From positions 5,781,408 through 5,845,407 of the forward strand of contig NC_058513.1 of assembly GCF_020382885.2 (NCBI RefSeq): a stretch of DNA of 64,000 nucleotides, in the 5' to 3' direction. The stretch comes from Scatophagus argus (lineage: Eukaryota > Chordata > Actinopteri > Scatophagidae). The notes under the pieces are model-generated. The model made no database searches, had not been told where the DNA came from, and was given only the letters and a program-made list of their open reading frames with translations. Of the stretch, positions 25,085 to 38,323 are shown one piece after another (positions within the stretch are counted from its first letter, which is position 1; every line of letters starts with the position of its first letter). Both the position numbers and the translations under genes were made by a program.

Positions 25085-28000
25085 TCAGTCCAGCTCTATG
25101 GGGCTGCTGTCCTCCTGGGCTTCTTCAACTGCGTCATCATCCTCACCAGAACCCATCAAGCTGTTCAGCAGGTTTCCTGCAAGATGCAAAATTACTTTCA
25201 TTACTTTGTACAGAAATTTCTTTATCAGAAAGTTTTAAAATATCACATTCAGCATTTTAACAGTATAGTATAACATTTTGGCAAGCGCACTGCTTCAATT
25301 TCTTGTCAAGAAATACTGTAGTTCAGATTGATATCAGAGTCAGGAGGTCGTTAGCTTAGCTTAGCTTAAAGACTGGAAAAAGGGGGAAACAGCTAGCAAG
25401 GCTCTGCCTACTAGCACCTGTTAAGCTCACTACAACAGCATTACACACTCAGCTCTTTGCTGGATATCCGCCTGACAGCAAGACTTCAGGAAGTCACTGC
25501 TTCTGGCCAATGTTCAGCTCTATAACTGCTGTGTAGACATGAGTTGTATCTATACTCCATCTGATTCTCACAAAGAAAGGTAATGAGCATATTTCCCAAA
25601 TGTTAAACTAATTCTTTCACATCTAGAATCATATCGTGATTATCGTGACGAGACTCACATCCACACTAAAACAATTTTGTTTTAAAACGGTTTCACAACA
25701 AAAATGATCTCTGTCCAGAATGTTTTGAGCACAGTTTCAGATCTGGTCTACTCACCTAACAGTCCACCGTATGATGGAGACTGTTTGGGTGGAACTCCAA
25801 AGAAAAGCTGTCCTATTCTGTCGAGATACTGAAGAGGCAGGAAGATGTCCAAAGGAGAAGGAATAAGAAGACAGAGAGACATTGCTGGGTGTTAGACAGT
25901 TTACAAAATTATGGCCAAAGACAGTTAGACAGTCTAAAATATTCCAACACTACATAAACAGGACATCATATATAACACACAGTCACACGGTCGTCTTTTT
26001 GATTAACTTAACCAGAATAAGGTCAAATAATGGAAGCATTTGTACATATGGTGAATTCCAGCCACAGTCACACTGATGCGACATTTAATACATGGGAAGA
26101 AATAACTGAGCATTCAGCCATTTTTTTTAGCACTCACCTCATTATACATGGGGTCCCTCTTCAGGGAAGGTTGATATTGCTCGCATAACACTGTGAAAAC
26201 TGTTAATTTACCACTGGAGAAATCAAGACAAGAAACACTGAACATTATTATCCTCAGTCTGTCAAATTGATTTTTAACAACTGCTGTTCTGCACTGAAGA
26301 AGATGTCATCTAATGCTAACTTGAGGTTATTACATGCTCATGCCCCTGAAGGAGAATAAAACTTACTGAGGTCATAATTAAAATATATATGAGTAAATCT
26401 ATAGTTTTTTGTGCAATCTTTCCTCACCCTTCCACTGCCAGCAGCAGAAACCAGATAAAGTTTAGTAGAGGCTGGACAAAGGGAGGTCCCTTCTCTATGG
26501 ACGGGTGTTTCTCTGTGTATGTGCTGAACACCACGGAAGCGCTGTTTTTGTTCTTTAAGCAGAGGAACCTGGAAGGTGGAGGTACAGAGAAGGAACGGAC
26601 ATAAACAGAAGACAGAGGGACAGACGAGAAAAAGAGAAATCAAACACAGGAGACGTCAGACAGAAAACTGATACGACTGCCGGCCAACGGGAGGATGCAT
26701 CGACACCAGTTTCTCCACTGCACAAACAGATTCTGAATTCTGATTACATTTACTGAACAGGCTAAAGTTGCCCTCATTTCCATTTCTTTACCGTTGTCAC
26801 TTTGAGGGTTGTGGAGTTTTCTGCTCAACTATAAGGGGAGGGTAACTTAAGCTTTACTCACTGTAGGACGGCCTGCGCCACAAACATGTCGACCTCGCTG
26901 CGGAAGCCTCGTGATGCTGAATACTCCACCAGCATCTGTGCACAGCCCTCCCCGTCAGACGAATGCAGGAAGTGGTAACGAGACTCACTGTAGTTTTGTT
27001 CTGGACACACACACACACAAAAACAACAACATAATAATCAATGTTTAAATTGATATTAAACACCACTTATGCTATACAGATGAGAGACTTCATCCAGCAG
27101 TATGGCAGCTGGGATGCACCAATCTAGGGAGCAAAAGGAACAAAAATGGCACATTCCTGGAGCATCAACAGGAGTTAAAGCTGAGAAAGAGGCCTGTAAC
27201 CTATTGTTGACGGGCATCATTGTTGTTATCCATACTAAATAATTAATCGATTACCTTTCCATAAGGTGACAGCCAGCAGCTGATGTAGTTTCGGGTGCCC
27301 CAACTTGCCAGATCCTCCTGTGGACCATTTCAAGGCTCTGGACACAAATGCTACTCTCTCAGGGGAGTTCTGGTCCATCAGGCTAAACAGCTTGGCCAGA
27401 CTTTCTGCTCAACGCGAACAAACACACACACACACACACACACAAACAACCCCACCACATCAGAGAATGTTTCTTCTAATTTAAAATGGCTGAATTGTGC
27501 TGTCCTACTGAAAAGCAAACTTGACAATTTAATGACGCTTATAACTGATATATTATTTTTATGCAGACTTGAGATATCCTCAACAGTTCAGTACAGAATC
27601 AATGCCAATCAATAGTGGATCTGTATATTTGTCTGCTATACATACATACATACACAAAGTCCAGTCCATCATCCACTGTGATCTGGTCATGCCAGGTGTC
27701 AAATACGTCTCACTGCATTAACAGACTGGTACCTTTTAAATCAGGGCATGCTATAAATATCGAAGACATTGTGAATACATAATCTTTAACAGTGGCACTT
27801 TTTTGCAAAGGTTACATTCTTCCTCTGAAGCATTATTTACTTCCGTAAAAAGATAACTTTTATTGCTCTTAGTATTGCAAGTATTTTTGAGAATTAAAGG
27901 TACGGTGTTTATGTAGAACAAAAGTGACAACACATGGGGAAAATGTCCAGCACAGCTGTTGTTAATGTGACTTTCTCTTTCACAACTATCCACTCTTAAA

Positions 28001-29582
28001 CATCTCATTACAAAATGTATAGGTTAGTCTCGTAGATGATCTGGTATCATTTAAAAGCTGAAGGCTGGCACTTACCTAATATTTCATCTTCAACTTTTGT
28101 CTCCGATTTCTCCAACACCTCCAGAACCAGCATGGACAGGTCTGCTGCACTGTTTTGCTAGATGCGAAAACACAACCAACTCTATTTTTTAATATCTTCA
28201 CTCTTTAAAATCTTCAAAGAAATTTGAAATTCAAATCTAATGTAACTTGCATGTACCTGGTTATAGCTGAAGAAGAGTAGAGCACCATTATACATCAACT
28301 CCCTGGCCTCAGCATGTTTAGCCTGTGACATGTACCTGATAGAAGACAGGAGTGTCAGCATCACACTTGAGATTATACAACCCGCTTATCAGGAGAGACA
28401 CAAGATTTGTTTGCATGGCCCAAAATTGCATGTGGCTACAAGGTAAGATTCATATGAAACAAGCTGTCAATGTCAAAATACTACAGAGACCACAAGGTGG
28501 TTGCAGTAGTTGTCTGTATGAGAAGAATGTATGAGAGGATTTCAGGAGTTAATACTGCAATCATGACTGTTAGTCACGAGAAAGAGCAAGTCAAAGACGA
28601 GGAAGGGTACCAAACTCACTCTGTAATATGGGGAAGCTTTGGCTTTAAGTGGATAGTATTCAAAAGAAATCACCTTATTTGGTAAACTATGCTCAAGGCA
28701 GACAGCCAGTTTGGCAGAACAACTAATCTGGTCATTACCCCTAAAGGCATCCAGGTTTTCTCACTGTAATGGAGAAGGCAGTCATGTACACCAACTACTG
28801 TGTCAATGTTCCTTAATGAAACAGGCACTGAAATACAGACCATAACTAATACTGACTAGACTTAAACTAGATTCTGTAAATCTGGGTAATGGCCATGTAA
28901 GCATAATCGACAGACAATAAAGACTGAATAAATATAATAGGCAGTAGTCAAAAACATGTCTAACCATCATTAACGTCAGAACAGACTGCGGCGGTGCAGA
29001 ATGCGGCTAGCTAATCTAGCTAAATGCTAGCACAGCTGGACAGCTTCACTACTCGTTTAGGAAATGACAGCGTTGAACAAAGCAGTTGTCCACTATAGTC
29101 TCTTAATTTACAGGTGACCTTAACAATGACGCATAAACACAGGCTGTCTAACGGTCCAGTAACTCCGATTAGGCTAATATCGGTTGTGTTGCTAAACACG
29201 TAGCTAAGATAGCTAACTAGCCATACTTATCTGTCCCATTTTGTGACTGCGTTAGATCGACACTACAGCTGTCCACACAAACAGTCCGACCAGCATGAGT
29301 GGGTAGGTCTACGGTGAAATTCACCCAATCATGAACCACCAGGAATAGCAGCAAGGTTGACAGTCGAATGATCTGGAACAGACAGGCCCCAAAGCCAAAT
29401 GGCAATTACAACTGCACATACGAACAAGAAACGAAGTCTTACCTAAAAAACAAAGTCCTGTACATCTGATGTGCTTCATAGTAATCCCCCTTTTCTACAC
29501 TGGCTCGCAGTTTTCCTTCGACCCTCTGTACGCCTCCACGGTTTCTGGCACTGGAGCACCTCAGAGACTCCTGTTCCGACAT
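25085..29582 (-). CDS. get4: GET4 (TRC35), tail-anchored protein targeting factor
   Basis: GET4 is the alpha-helical-repeat adaptor that with UBL4A and BAG6 hands tail-anchored proteins to GET3/TRC40 and takes part in cytosolic quality control. Exons on the minus strand, in order: 29582-29443, 28335-28257, 28157-28076, 27404-27255, 27000-26862, 26568-26428, 26213-26138, 25828-25756, 25176-25085. They total 972 nt, or 323 aa, against 327 in human, and every phase matches. Recognisable segments are [20 protein letters not shown] and [20 protein letters not shown] near the N-terminus, [54 protein letters not shown], and an acidic tail [20 protein letters not shown]. The start ATG gives MSEQESLRC. 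It runs head-to-head with mrtfa and tail-to-tail with vps35l. No defects are seen. Confidence 0.96.
25275..25520 (+). repeat. Teleost interspersed repeat (AGCTTAGCTTAGC family) in the last get4 intron
   Basis: The stretch centred on 25355-25440 (GCTTAGCTTAGCTTAAAGACTGG, then AGGGGGAAACAGCTAGC and GCTCTGCC) matches a short repeat I know to be scattered through perch-like fish genomes. No coding capacity. Edges are estimated, since no target-site duplication was resolved. Confidence 0.6.
27421..27444. repeat. (AC)n microsatellite in a get4 intron
   Basis: A perfect AC run of about 23 bases begins 17 bases upstream (on the gene strand) of the get4 exon 27255-27404, again placing a GT repeat next to a splice acceptor. 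Confidence 0.9.
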
Positions 29583-30700
29583 TGTCGTTACTCCGCAGCA
29601 GCGCTCAAGCTATAAGTGTTGACAGAGGGAAACCGGAAAGCTTTAAACAAAACAGACCCTCTTCGCTTGCCGTAGCCGGTATGTTATGGTTATCTCTTTA
29701 GGGAGATAATAGAAACATGGACAGAACTTATGAAACCCTGTTACCGACTGAGAACCCCGAAGGCAGCATGGTTAGAGAAATGCTGAGGGAAATAATACTT
29801 AGTTGGCGATTAGCTAAAGAGATGGCTTCATGAGGTTTTTCAATAGTCTGCACTTCAAGCCAAATATTATTGATTTGCTATTTTCCATTATAGAGTGAAT
29901 ATGCCTGGCAGAACAGTGCTTCACTTTATGCCATCTAAAATCACAAAGACACTTTATTAAAAATTACTCAAAAATTAATTAAGTCACCATTTTAAAAAAA
30001 CGTGAAATCTGGAAAGAAGTAATTTATTGATTTATTTATTAAAATTAAAATGATATGAAAGTGTAGTCAAAGGTCATCCTCGATAATATGAAGTATTATC
30101 CAATTACATACTTTTTCAAATGTGAAATTGGCTCGTTATAGTTTTTTTGTAATCTTATTATGTAATCCCGATTACATGTAATCCATTACCCGACCCCGGA
30201 GCTTTACTTGACTGTTTTCTTTCTGCGCAACATTAAAGCTATTTCAGCTACATACATATACTCCATTACAAGTAAAAGCATTAAATATTGAGCCAAATTT
30301 TCTCATTATAAACAAAATGTGCCAGTATTATAAGTACTATAAATGCCCCGATCAGATAGAGCTTGATTTGCCAACCTGTAGCTCTTGCCTCGTGTAGTAT
30401 AACTAATTGGACACTAGATGGAGACAGAGTCTGTGCAGGGGGGTGTATGGCGTGTCATGTGCTGTAGGCTTCTACTTAAATTTATTTTCAGTTTCTTCAA
30501 GTTAAATACTGTTAGTATTATAGTCAAGACAGAGTTGGGCCTGAAACGTGGGCATAATGTCTGCTGTACTGTCTCCTGTTACAAAGGAAGAGTAATAAAC
30601 TGGTTAGAAAGGTGTTGTGAAGGAAGTGGGTCTGTGCGTCCCAGGCAGAGGAGGGTTTTCCGGTTAAAGTTTCCTTTGTGATTCGGAAGTGGTAGTGTGA
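29583..30700. promoter_or_regulatory. Divergent promoter interval get4 / mrtfa
   Basis: The get4 start codon is at 29582 (minus) and the first putative mrtfa leader exon ends at 30753 (plus), so about 1 kb separates the two divergent transcription units. The interval contains a repeat fragment in the middle and no coding exon I recognise. GCTAGC-type clusters flank it on both sides (29005-29031 and 30797-31120). Confidence 0.45.
30000..30200. repeat. Fragment of a dispersed teleost repeat (GATTACATGTAATCC type)
   Basis: The segment 30168-30194 (GATTACATGTAATCCATTACCC) is the characteristic end of an interspersed element common in fish genomes. AT-rich sequence to its left (about 30000-30160) probably belongs to the same copy. 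No transposase is present. Confidence 0.45.
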
Positions 30701-30753
30701 TGCCAAAGCCGTTTATCCTTATTGACACAACGCACAAGTGGCGACCATGAAAA
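30701..30753 (+). other. mrtfa: Putative untranslated first exon of mrtfa (3' end)
   Basis: A good donor (GTAAGC) begins at 30754, immediately after ATGAAAA. The 5' limit is not known; 30701 is a placeholder. If joined to the exon at 31416, the ATG at 30747 opens an 11-residue upstream frame ending at TGA, while the mrtfa frame itself stays open but lacks an AUG. The link to mrtfa is inferred from strand and splice phase. Confidence 0.35.
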
Positions 30754-31415
30754 GTAAGCAATAATACATAAATTAAATAGATATCTTTACGACACTGGCT
30801 AGCGTCTCCATCAGGTAAAACCGCAACCTGACAGACAGGAACTACGCTAAACAGCTAGCTAGTGGTTAGAGTTAATGGCTGGCAGAAATAGCATGCTAAC
30901 AGTGGCTAGCTAAGTTGGGGTGTCTGACTGTCTGCAGTCAACAGGGATGCCGACCAGGTTTGATATGTAGCCTGCGCTAGCAATAAGTGTCTTACACTAG
31001 CTATATAGTATTCCACGTTCATTATGTCATTCGTTTGCGATTTTACTCAGAAACTTCGCTTAAATCTGCGTTTATATTGTTCTGGGTATCTCCCACCCAG
31101 ACAAGCTAACAATAGCTTAGCAGGTCTGTGTTTTTGACAGTGACAGCTGTAGGGTGCTGCCCCATGACATGTGTGGAGAGGCCTCAGGCACCGTGGATTC
31201 GTCCCGCATATGTTATCAGTTTTGATGATTCTTTTTAAGCTCTTTTACACCATAGTGGCCTTAAGCACGTGCTGGTTACACTGATACTGCTGCTTAATAT
31301 CAAAACAGGCTTAGAATTAGAAACCCTTTACAATAGAGTAAAGGGTTTCTCAAGGAACGAGATATCAAGATATCAGTCCTACTCTATTGAAGCTTTACCT
31401 TTGCTTTTTTTTCAG

Positions 31416-31480
31416 CAGAACCATTCAAAGCTCTGTCCTGCTGAAATGGGAAAACCCCCCTTCAAGATTTAGTAATACAG
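31416..31480 (+). other. mrtfa: Putative second leader exon of mrtfa
   Basis: This 65-nt exon is bounded by a strong pyrimidine-tract acceptor (tandem CAGCAG, so 31416 or 31419) and a GTAAGC donor at 31481. It carries a second short upstream frame, ATG at 31446 to TAG at 31472. Its frame 2 is open and continues in phase into the exon at 35006. Not confirmed as transcribed. Confidence 0.4.
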
Positions 31481-34400
31481 GTAAGCAACATGCCGAGTTC
31501 ATCAAGCCTAGTTTGTGACAGGAAAGATGGGAACCACATCCTTTACCTTGGTGCAGATAACTGAAAATGTGTTTTAATTCTTGGTAATGTTTTCGTGTAT
31601 GATGGTGAAACAGATCAGCTGCCGGGATGTGTTGCGATTTGCATCTGAAAGGCTAGTGTGGGCGTGAAGAGAGGAATGCTGTAGTACTTTGCGTCTCTCT
31701 TCGTTGCATTGCTCAAGAATAGTATACGCTGCATGTTAGAACAGCAGCTCTCTCTTGGGAAAGTGGGGATGAAGCAACTGATGTTGTTGTATAATAATAT
31801 CCAGGTCACTTTAAAGTCCGCCTGTGAAGCCTCACTATTTACACTGTAAAGATATAAAACCACACATAACATTCTGGTGTCTTGTTGTCTGGAGATAAGC
31901 ATCTCAATGACGGAGACCATATGTTGTCTTGAAGCCGCTACAAACATCGTTTTGCTCATCACATTGCATTAGCTTGCACTGTTTTCAATTAAATGATGTG
32001 TCCTACTGTGGTTGCTAGTAATGCATTATTCAGTGTTAGTGAGGGCACAGGCTAATTTCTCTCCAGAAATTAGTTTTGCCACAATGCAGCAGTTTGACCT
32101 TATATTTTTTTAATCAATACTGCTTTTTAGCACTGCTGAATTTCACTGTTATTCTGTATCCTTCTCTTTCCAAACCATTTTTCTCAGTCTGATTGGAAAG
32201 GCTTGTCACTCCCTGAGCGAGACCTGTTTGACTGTTAACACCAGTAACATGTGATTTCACGATTGTACTATGAACAGGCTAAAATGTGCATGCTAAACAC
32301 ATGTCTGCAGGCTTTTGCTGCTGAGATAGAGCTCCTCTTGGGAGTGTGTGAGTTAGATAGCAGACATACACAAGAATTCGCTCACTGATGCTGTCACGAC
32401 GATGTAATGGCCTTGATTGGAGGATATCAGGTGATGTTACATGGGTGGTCAAAGATTTCTAAGACTTATGCAATGATATTTGTTTTGTTAGAACTTTTAC
32501 ATTCTGACATAAGGTATGAAAAATATTATTTTTGTATTGATATCTAAGGTATCAGGTATAGTATTTGCACTGGTATCGAAATAGTTCAAATGATACCCTG
32601 TCCTACATGCCAGACATGAGAAATCCTTCTTATGTATTCTCTTTAATCCTGCTTTAAAAGCACAAAATTCAAAATATTGACTGTAGGGAGCCCAGCCCAC
32701 TGTGTTTTGATATGTCTGCAGATATTCTAACCTCTGTTTCAGTTTGAAAAAAGAACTATGTTCTATTCAAACAAGCGTTGAAAAAGGTCTTAAGTGTTAA
32801 ATTTGGTACGATAAAACTTGCAGATATCCTGAGGCCAGCAACATCAAATGCAAACTTAGTGCGGTTTGTGTGCTGCTAATCAGACATGTGTGCAGTGGTA
32901 TTTGATTGTGAGAGAGAAGAGTGACATCTCAGACAACACTACCTCATTGTTTTCAGGCTCGCTATGCAGCAATGACAGAACCCCCATCAGAACCCCACGG
33001 CTAGGAAACACATATTTGCAGAGAGAGACAGAGAGAGAGCTCAACACACAGCACAGTGGCAGGCCAACCATTGGTGATGTGCTGCCCGAGTTACAGGGCC
33101 TGTTCAGCCCAGAGGAGTGTTTCATGAAGGAACAGAACCAGTTACACAGGGCTTGCTCCTGTAAATCAGGAAAATCTGTTCTACAAAGCAGGTGTAAATA
33201 AATTTGACTTGGGTTACAATGGATACAGGTAACTGAAAGCTGGTCCGATCTCAGACATGTTTGTGATCAGGCTTATGCTCATGTTGTGCTTCACTCAGCT
33301 TAACCAGTTTGTATTACAGATGTACCTGCCAGTCTGAAACGCAGTGTTCCTCCCAAGCAGTCACTCATTACTACATCAATGTTTGTACACAATTGGTGGC
33401 ATTTTAATGTATTTAAATAGTGTGGGGTGGTAATTCAGTTCTAGTATTACATTTTTTTAAAATATGCTATTGTTTTAAAATGTCTATTTAAGACATAAAG
33501 AATTTGATCTCTCAAAATCAAAAAAGAGTTGAGTACAGTTCATTGTTTTGAGTCTCAGCTTATGTTTGATTTTGCATACAAGGGTATTTAAACATTGCAG
33601 GAAAGGTGTTATGTTGCTCGTAAAAGCCAAGTAGCCGAAGCTAAACTAAATGCAAAACATGTATTTTGTTGTTGGCCTTGTTGGCTCTTGCACACGTACA
33701 TTGATTTAGTGTAGTGTAATTTAGTATATTCCTTTCAATACTTTTGTCATCACATATGTATGTGTAAAATGTGCTTAAACCTTCTCTTTAAGTCTCTGTT
33801 TTGAGGCCATTTAACTCTGATTCAGGTTGTTAGGCTCAGTAAAGTCAAGCTTTTCACAGTAAGCCCCATCTCAACATTCAACTCAACTTCAGCTTTACTT
33901 TAAGTTCACTCCCAAATGGGGGAATTTTGTCTTGTAGCCAGATGCAACACTGAACACACACTGTCACAAATATACACATCTCTGAGGACAAGTTGTTAGA
34001 TGTGTTGAATGTATGGAAATCGCTTTGAGGTTGTTAAGAAGGAGAAAAAAAATTCATGAAAGAGTAAAAAAGTCTTTGTAAAACAACGGCCACAGCAACA
34101 GTTGCAAAAGCTTAAACATGCAAATTCTTCCATGATGGCTGATTGAATCCTCTAGCCTACAGCCTTGCATTCTTCTTCTTGCCCCAGTTGTTTGTGTATG
34201 TCTGTGAGGGAGACAGTCAGAGAGGAAAAGAGATGCATTCAGTTTCCTGGGACTGGCTTTTTGACTAGTGGAGGCCTGTAAATGTGCCCCAGGTATCATT
34301 TGTCTTTTTTTAATATCATGGCTGTGTTCAGTACTCAACTCTGATTGGCCAATATACACGATCTGATGTGGTAAATCTCTAAATACTTGTCACTTTTTTA

Positions 34401-35005
34401 CTGATGAACTGATAGAACCAACCCATCCTGGGAAAGGTTTCTGAGGTAAATGAAACAAGTGTGGTGGTGGGGGCACACTGCTTAAGATGGAATTAGATGC
34501 AACAGCTTATTTTCCTAGTAACATCTCTTTCATTTTTCCATGAACTGGCAAATGACTGGGAAGGCACCATACAATGAAAATAAATTATGGTGCCTGTAAA
34601 ATGTTATTGACTGTGGTGCTGTGATGACCTGATATTTGCTATTTTGCATCAACACTAGCCAGGGAGCTTATGTGCTCAATAGCAAGATCATAAGCTGCTT
34701 ACCTGTCAGATAATAAAATGTCACCTCTGCATCAGTGCTGAAGTCTTCTGAGTCTGAAGCCCTAAAGATTATGAAATGCTACACTCATGTTCGAAATGAG
34801 ATATTCAGAAAAGCTAAACCAAATTCCACAGCATGTGCTGGATGATTTTTTGGTTTTTTTTTTTAGCATTTTATTTTGTGCAAAGAACAAGTGAAGTATT
34901 ACTGACCTTAAAATTAACAAATCCAGTTTATTCTTGGTAGCTGTTGGTCTAACTTCACATCTTTTGATGAGTCATCAAACTGTTAATGTCCTATTTTTAC
35001 TACAG
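31481..35005 (+). other. mrtfa: mrtfa intron, nothing else recognised
   Basis: AT-rich sequence without a supported exon or identifiable transposon. The small frames here have no family resemblance. The interval ends with a normal pyrimidine-rich acceptor before 35006. Confidence 0.5.
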
Positions 35006-35067
35006 GTCTCTCCATCACCCTGGCAACGCTACACCTACAGAAAAGGGAGGAGCTGAGTCCCAGCAGC

Positions 35068-38000
35068 ATGGAAGTCACGGGGACATCAGGCTTGGTCCCG
35101 AGCCCACAGAGCGAGGCAGTGGCCAGTGAGCTTCAGGAGCTGTCCCTCCAGCCTGCGCCCGACCCAGTGCCTCTGCAGGAGAGAAAGAATGGTGAGACCA
35201 TGTTGCAAACATACTTTTTACTACATCAGTCACTGCATTTAATCCCACCTTTTGGTATTTGGTTTTGGATACTCTGGTCATCTGAGCAACCATGCAAGTA
35301 AAATACATTGCATTGCGAGTAAAATGGTCTCTGGTCCACACTCACCTTCTTCCCTAGTCTTTATTTGGTGGTCAAACAATATTGTGCTTCTTCATTAGCC
35401 ATCATCTGGCGAGGAGCAGGAAAGACACTACCTGTCTAGTTTGCTTCTCAGCAGGTTAATCTGTTCTTGCAAAAGGGGTGTCATTCAGTGGTCTGTCTTA
35501 ACCCAGTGTCCCATACAATTTTTCGCTTGAGCTCCTGGGTGAATTTAGTGGCAACACATCACTCCACAGACATTATCAGGAAACACTCTTGCTTGAATAT
35601 TTTGTTGGAGCACTACTCATCCTTCACAGAGGTGGCCTATATCCAACATAAATTCCTCCCAACTGAAAGGCACACGCAGAATATGTTATGTAAGTTGAGG
35701 CTAAGCAGAAAGTCGTGGAAAGGCACTTATCCAAGCAACACAAGTTAAATGTCAGATGTGTCTAAACGTCTAGTTCATTTGTTAGCGGAGAGCTTACCTC
35801 ACCGTAGAGGGTGAGACGTGGGGGTTTAAGTGCATAGTTGTGTGTGTGTGTGTGTGTTCAAGGCTGTGTGCGGTCAAGTCTACAAAAAGGAAGGGAGTGA
35901 AGAAGCTGCTGTACCTTACTGGCTTGCTCCTCTGTGCTAGCCTCCTGTTACAGTAGGTTAGAATGTGCTGCATGATTGCGGGGTAAGACCCTGTGGGCCT
36001 TTAGGTGTCTGGAGTTAGCCTAGAGCTTAGAGCACTTGGCTCTCTGTGCAACATGACATGCAGCAGCAGCTTCCATCAGCTTGAATCATGGTGGAAAAGT
36101 TGACTTTGCTGCATTTATCTGTTTGGTTTGTTTAGGTTCACGCAGCCAGGTTACAAGTACACAATAGCTTATAAAGGAAAGTTACAAGCAGTGATATGGT
36201 GTGTTTATTGGACTGGGTTTTGTTAACATGGCTAACATGAGTTTTTGGTCAAAGGTTTAAATAAATTCAACTCAAGTCTTTGTAAGTTAAGTATAATAAC
36301 CTTTATAATAAGAAATAATAACTGAATATGGCCACATGGAGCTGAACTGAATAATTGATCTGTCATTTATAGTCATTTTCCAGCAGTAATGCCAAACATT
36401 TCATTCTGGCTTCACAAATGTGTGCATTTGATGCCTTTTCTGTATATAATAAATGAAGGTATGTATGCAAATTGAATTGTCTTGCTGTAAGATGCGGTAC
36501 TGGTTAACTTGCCTTGTGAACTCACTATCTTTGAACAGCAGGTGGTGGACAATCATTAGTTTAGATCACAGTTAGTCCATGGTTTATGTTTATGGGTTTT
36601 TTGTTTGTTTGTTTTTTTTGTTTTAACTGTTGCTTAAAAATATAAACATCTGTGTCCTTATACCCTTAAAACCTGGTTCGAAATTGTTTCCTGTTGTAAG
36701 TTCCCATTGCGTCATGACATCTAAAAAAAACCACACCACAACTGGCTTGGAAAAAACATCAAAACAAGCATTTTGGTTGACTTACAACTATGTAGAACCA
36801 TGTGAGATCAGAAAGCATCTTTCTCAACTGACCAAGCTCAGCTAAAGGTAAGCTGTGAACCCTCAGTTTTAGATCATACAATTGCCGGCTCATAAAAGTA
36901 GGTGCACTTTGGCATGTGCTACGCAATGTCTTCAGTAAAACAAAGCTTACAAATTGTTCTGCCACCAAGCCAGGTACCGTCTGTTGGATAAGGAGAGATA
37001 TCACAACACCGATCAGAGCTGTTATAGGGTAAATGTTACGTACACATACACACACCTTGCGTTATCTGAAAAGTCAGCTACATTGGCTATTGTTCCCAGC
37101 TAGGTGTTGGGTCTCCTGGTTTCATGGAGACACAGTTGGTTAACTCTTAATTTGTCAGGAGAGGCAGATTAGCCAAAGCTGGACCAGTAAATGATTTATC
37201 ATCTTTAGGAGGTTCGAACAGTGGCACTGTGGAATAAATAACATATCCAATAAAACTCAATGGTAATAAAAGAAGTTAAGGTACAGTACAGTGAACATTA
37301 ACCATACACTAGACTACAATAGAGGTAATCAAAAGAGCCGAAACTTTATTTATGGTTCATGAACAATATTTCAAGCAATGTTTACATCATTTCAGAAATG
37401 TTTAAGAATAGTCCTGTGACAAGAAGTTACAGGACCATGTTTACCTCACAGAAACACACAAAGGCTCACACAGCCTTAGGACACCACTCCCAAATTTAAA
37501 CAACCCTTGCTCTTGTTGGCCTGTTCCTTAAACACTTCATTCTGCTAGCCAGAAGCAGACATGTTGCTGCAGGCACTGCTGTAGCTTGTCTTACATGAAG
37601 ATGCTTTCAGGGGACTGAAAAGATGTGTTGCATGTGACTGTGTACATTTGTGGCATTGAAAACAGAGTGGAATGCCCTCATAGTAAAGCTTATCTGTGCT
37701 TTATCGCTGACAACAGGTTATGCAATAAGTTTATTGCACAAGGTTCCTTCCTCTGTCATCAACAAACACAGGGAGATTTATTGATATACGTGTATGTGTG
37801 TGTATATATAGAGAAAGGTGTTTTTCAGGATGAGGACCAGAGACAGATGTTTTAGGTCCACATGCACTAATGTGTATATGTGTATATATGTGTGTGTGTG
37901 TGTGTGAGTGAGAAAATCAGCTTCGATTCAAGATAGAAATGCTGACAACAGAAAGGTCTTGGAATTCCCATTTCCTGTCTTCCCAGTCACAAATTTGCCT

Positions 38001-38289
38001 CTGAATAGTTGCACAGCAAACAAGGGAAGGTCACGCTATGATAAAGTGGCTGAGATCATTCAAAATTTTGAGGAGCTAGTTTGGGTGTGCGAGTGTGGGT
38101 TGCAGCGGCAGAAATAGGAGGAGGAGGAGGAAAGGGGAGAAGAGAGGAGGGGGAGGTCATGTCTGAAATTTTAGTATTGCATAACTTTTCAGTGAGGGAA
38201 CTGAAGGAAAGCGAGGGAAAATGGAAAGCAAGAAAAGAGGGGACGTGTTACTTTTTCTTGAGGCTTTCATGAGGCTTGGCACCAGCTTG

Positions 38290-38323
<34 letters not shown>

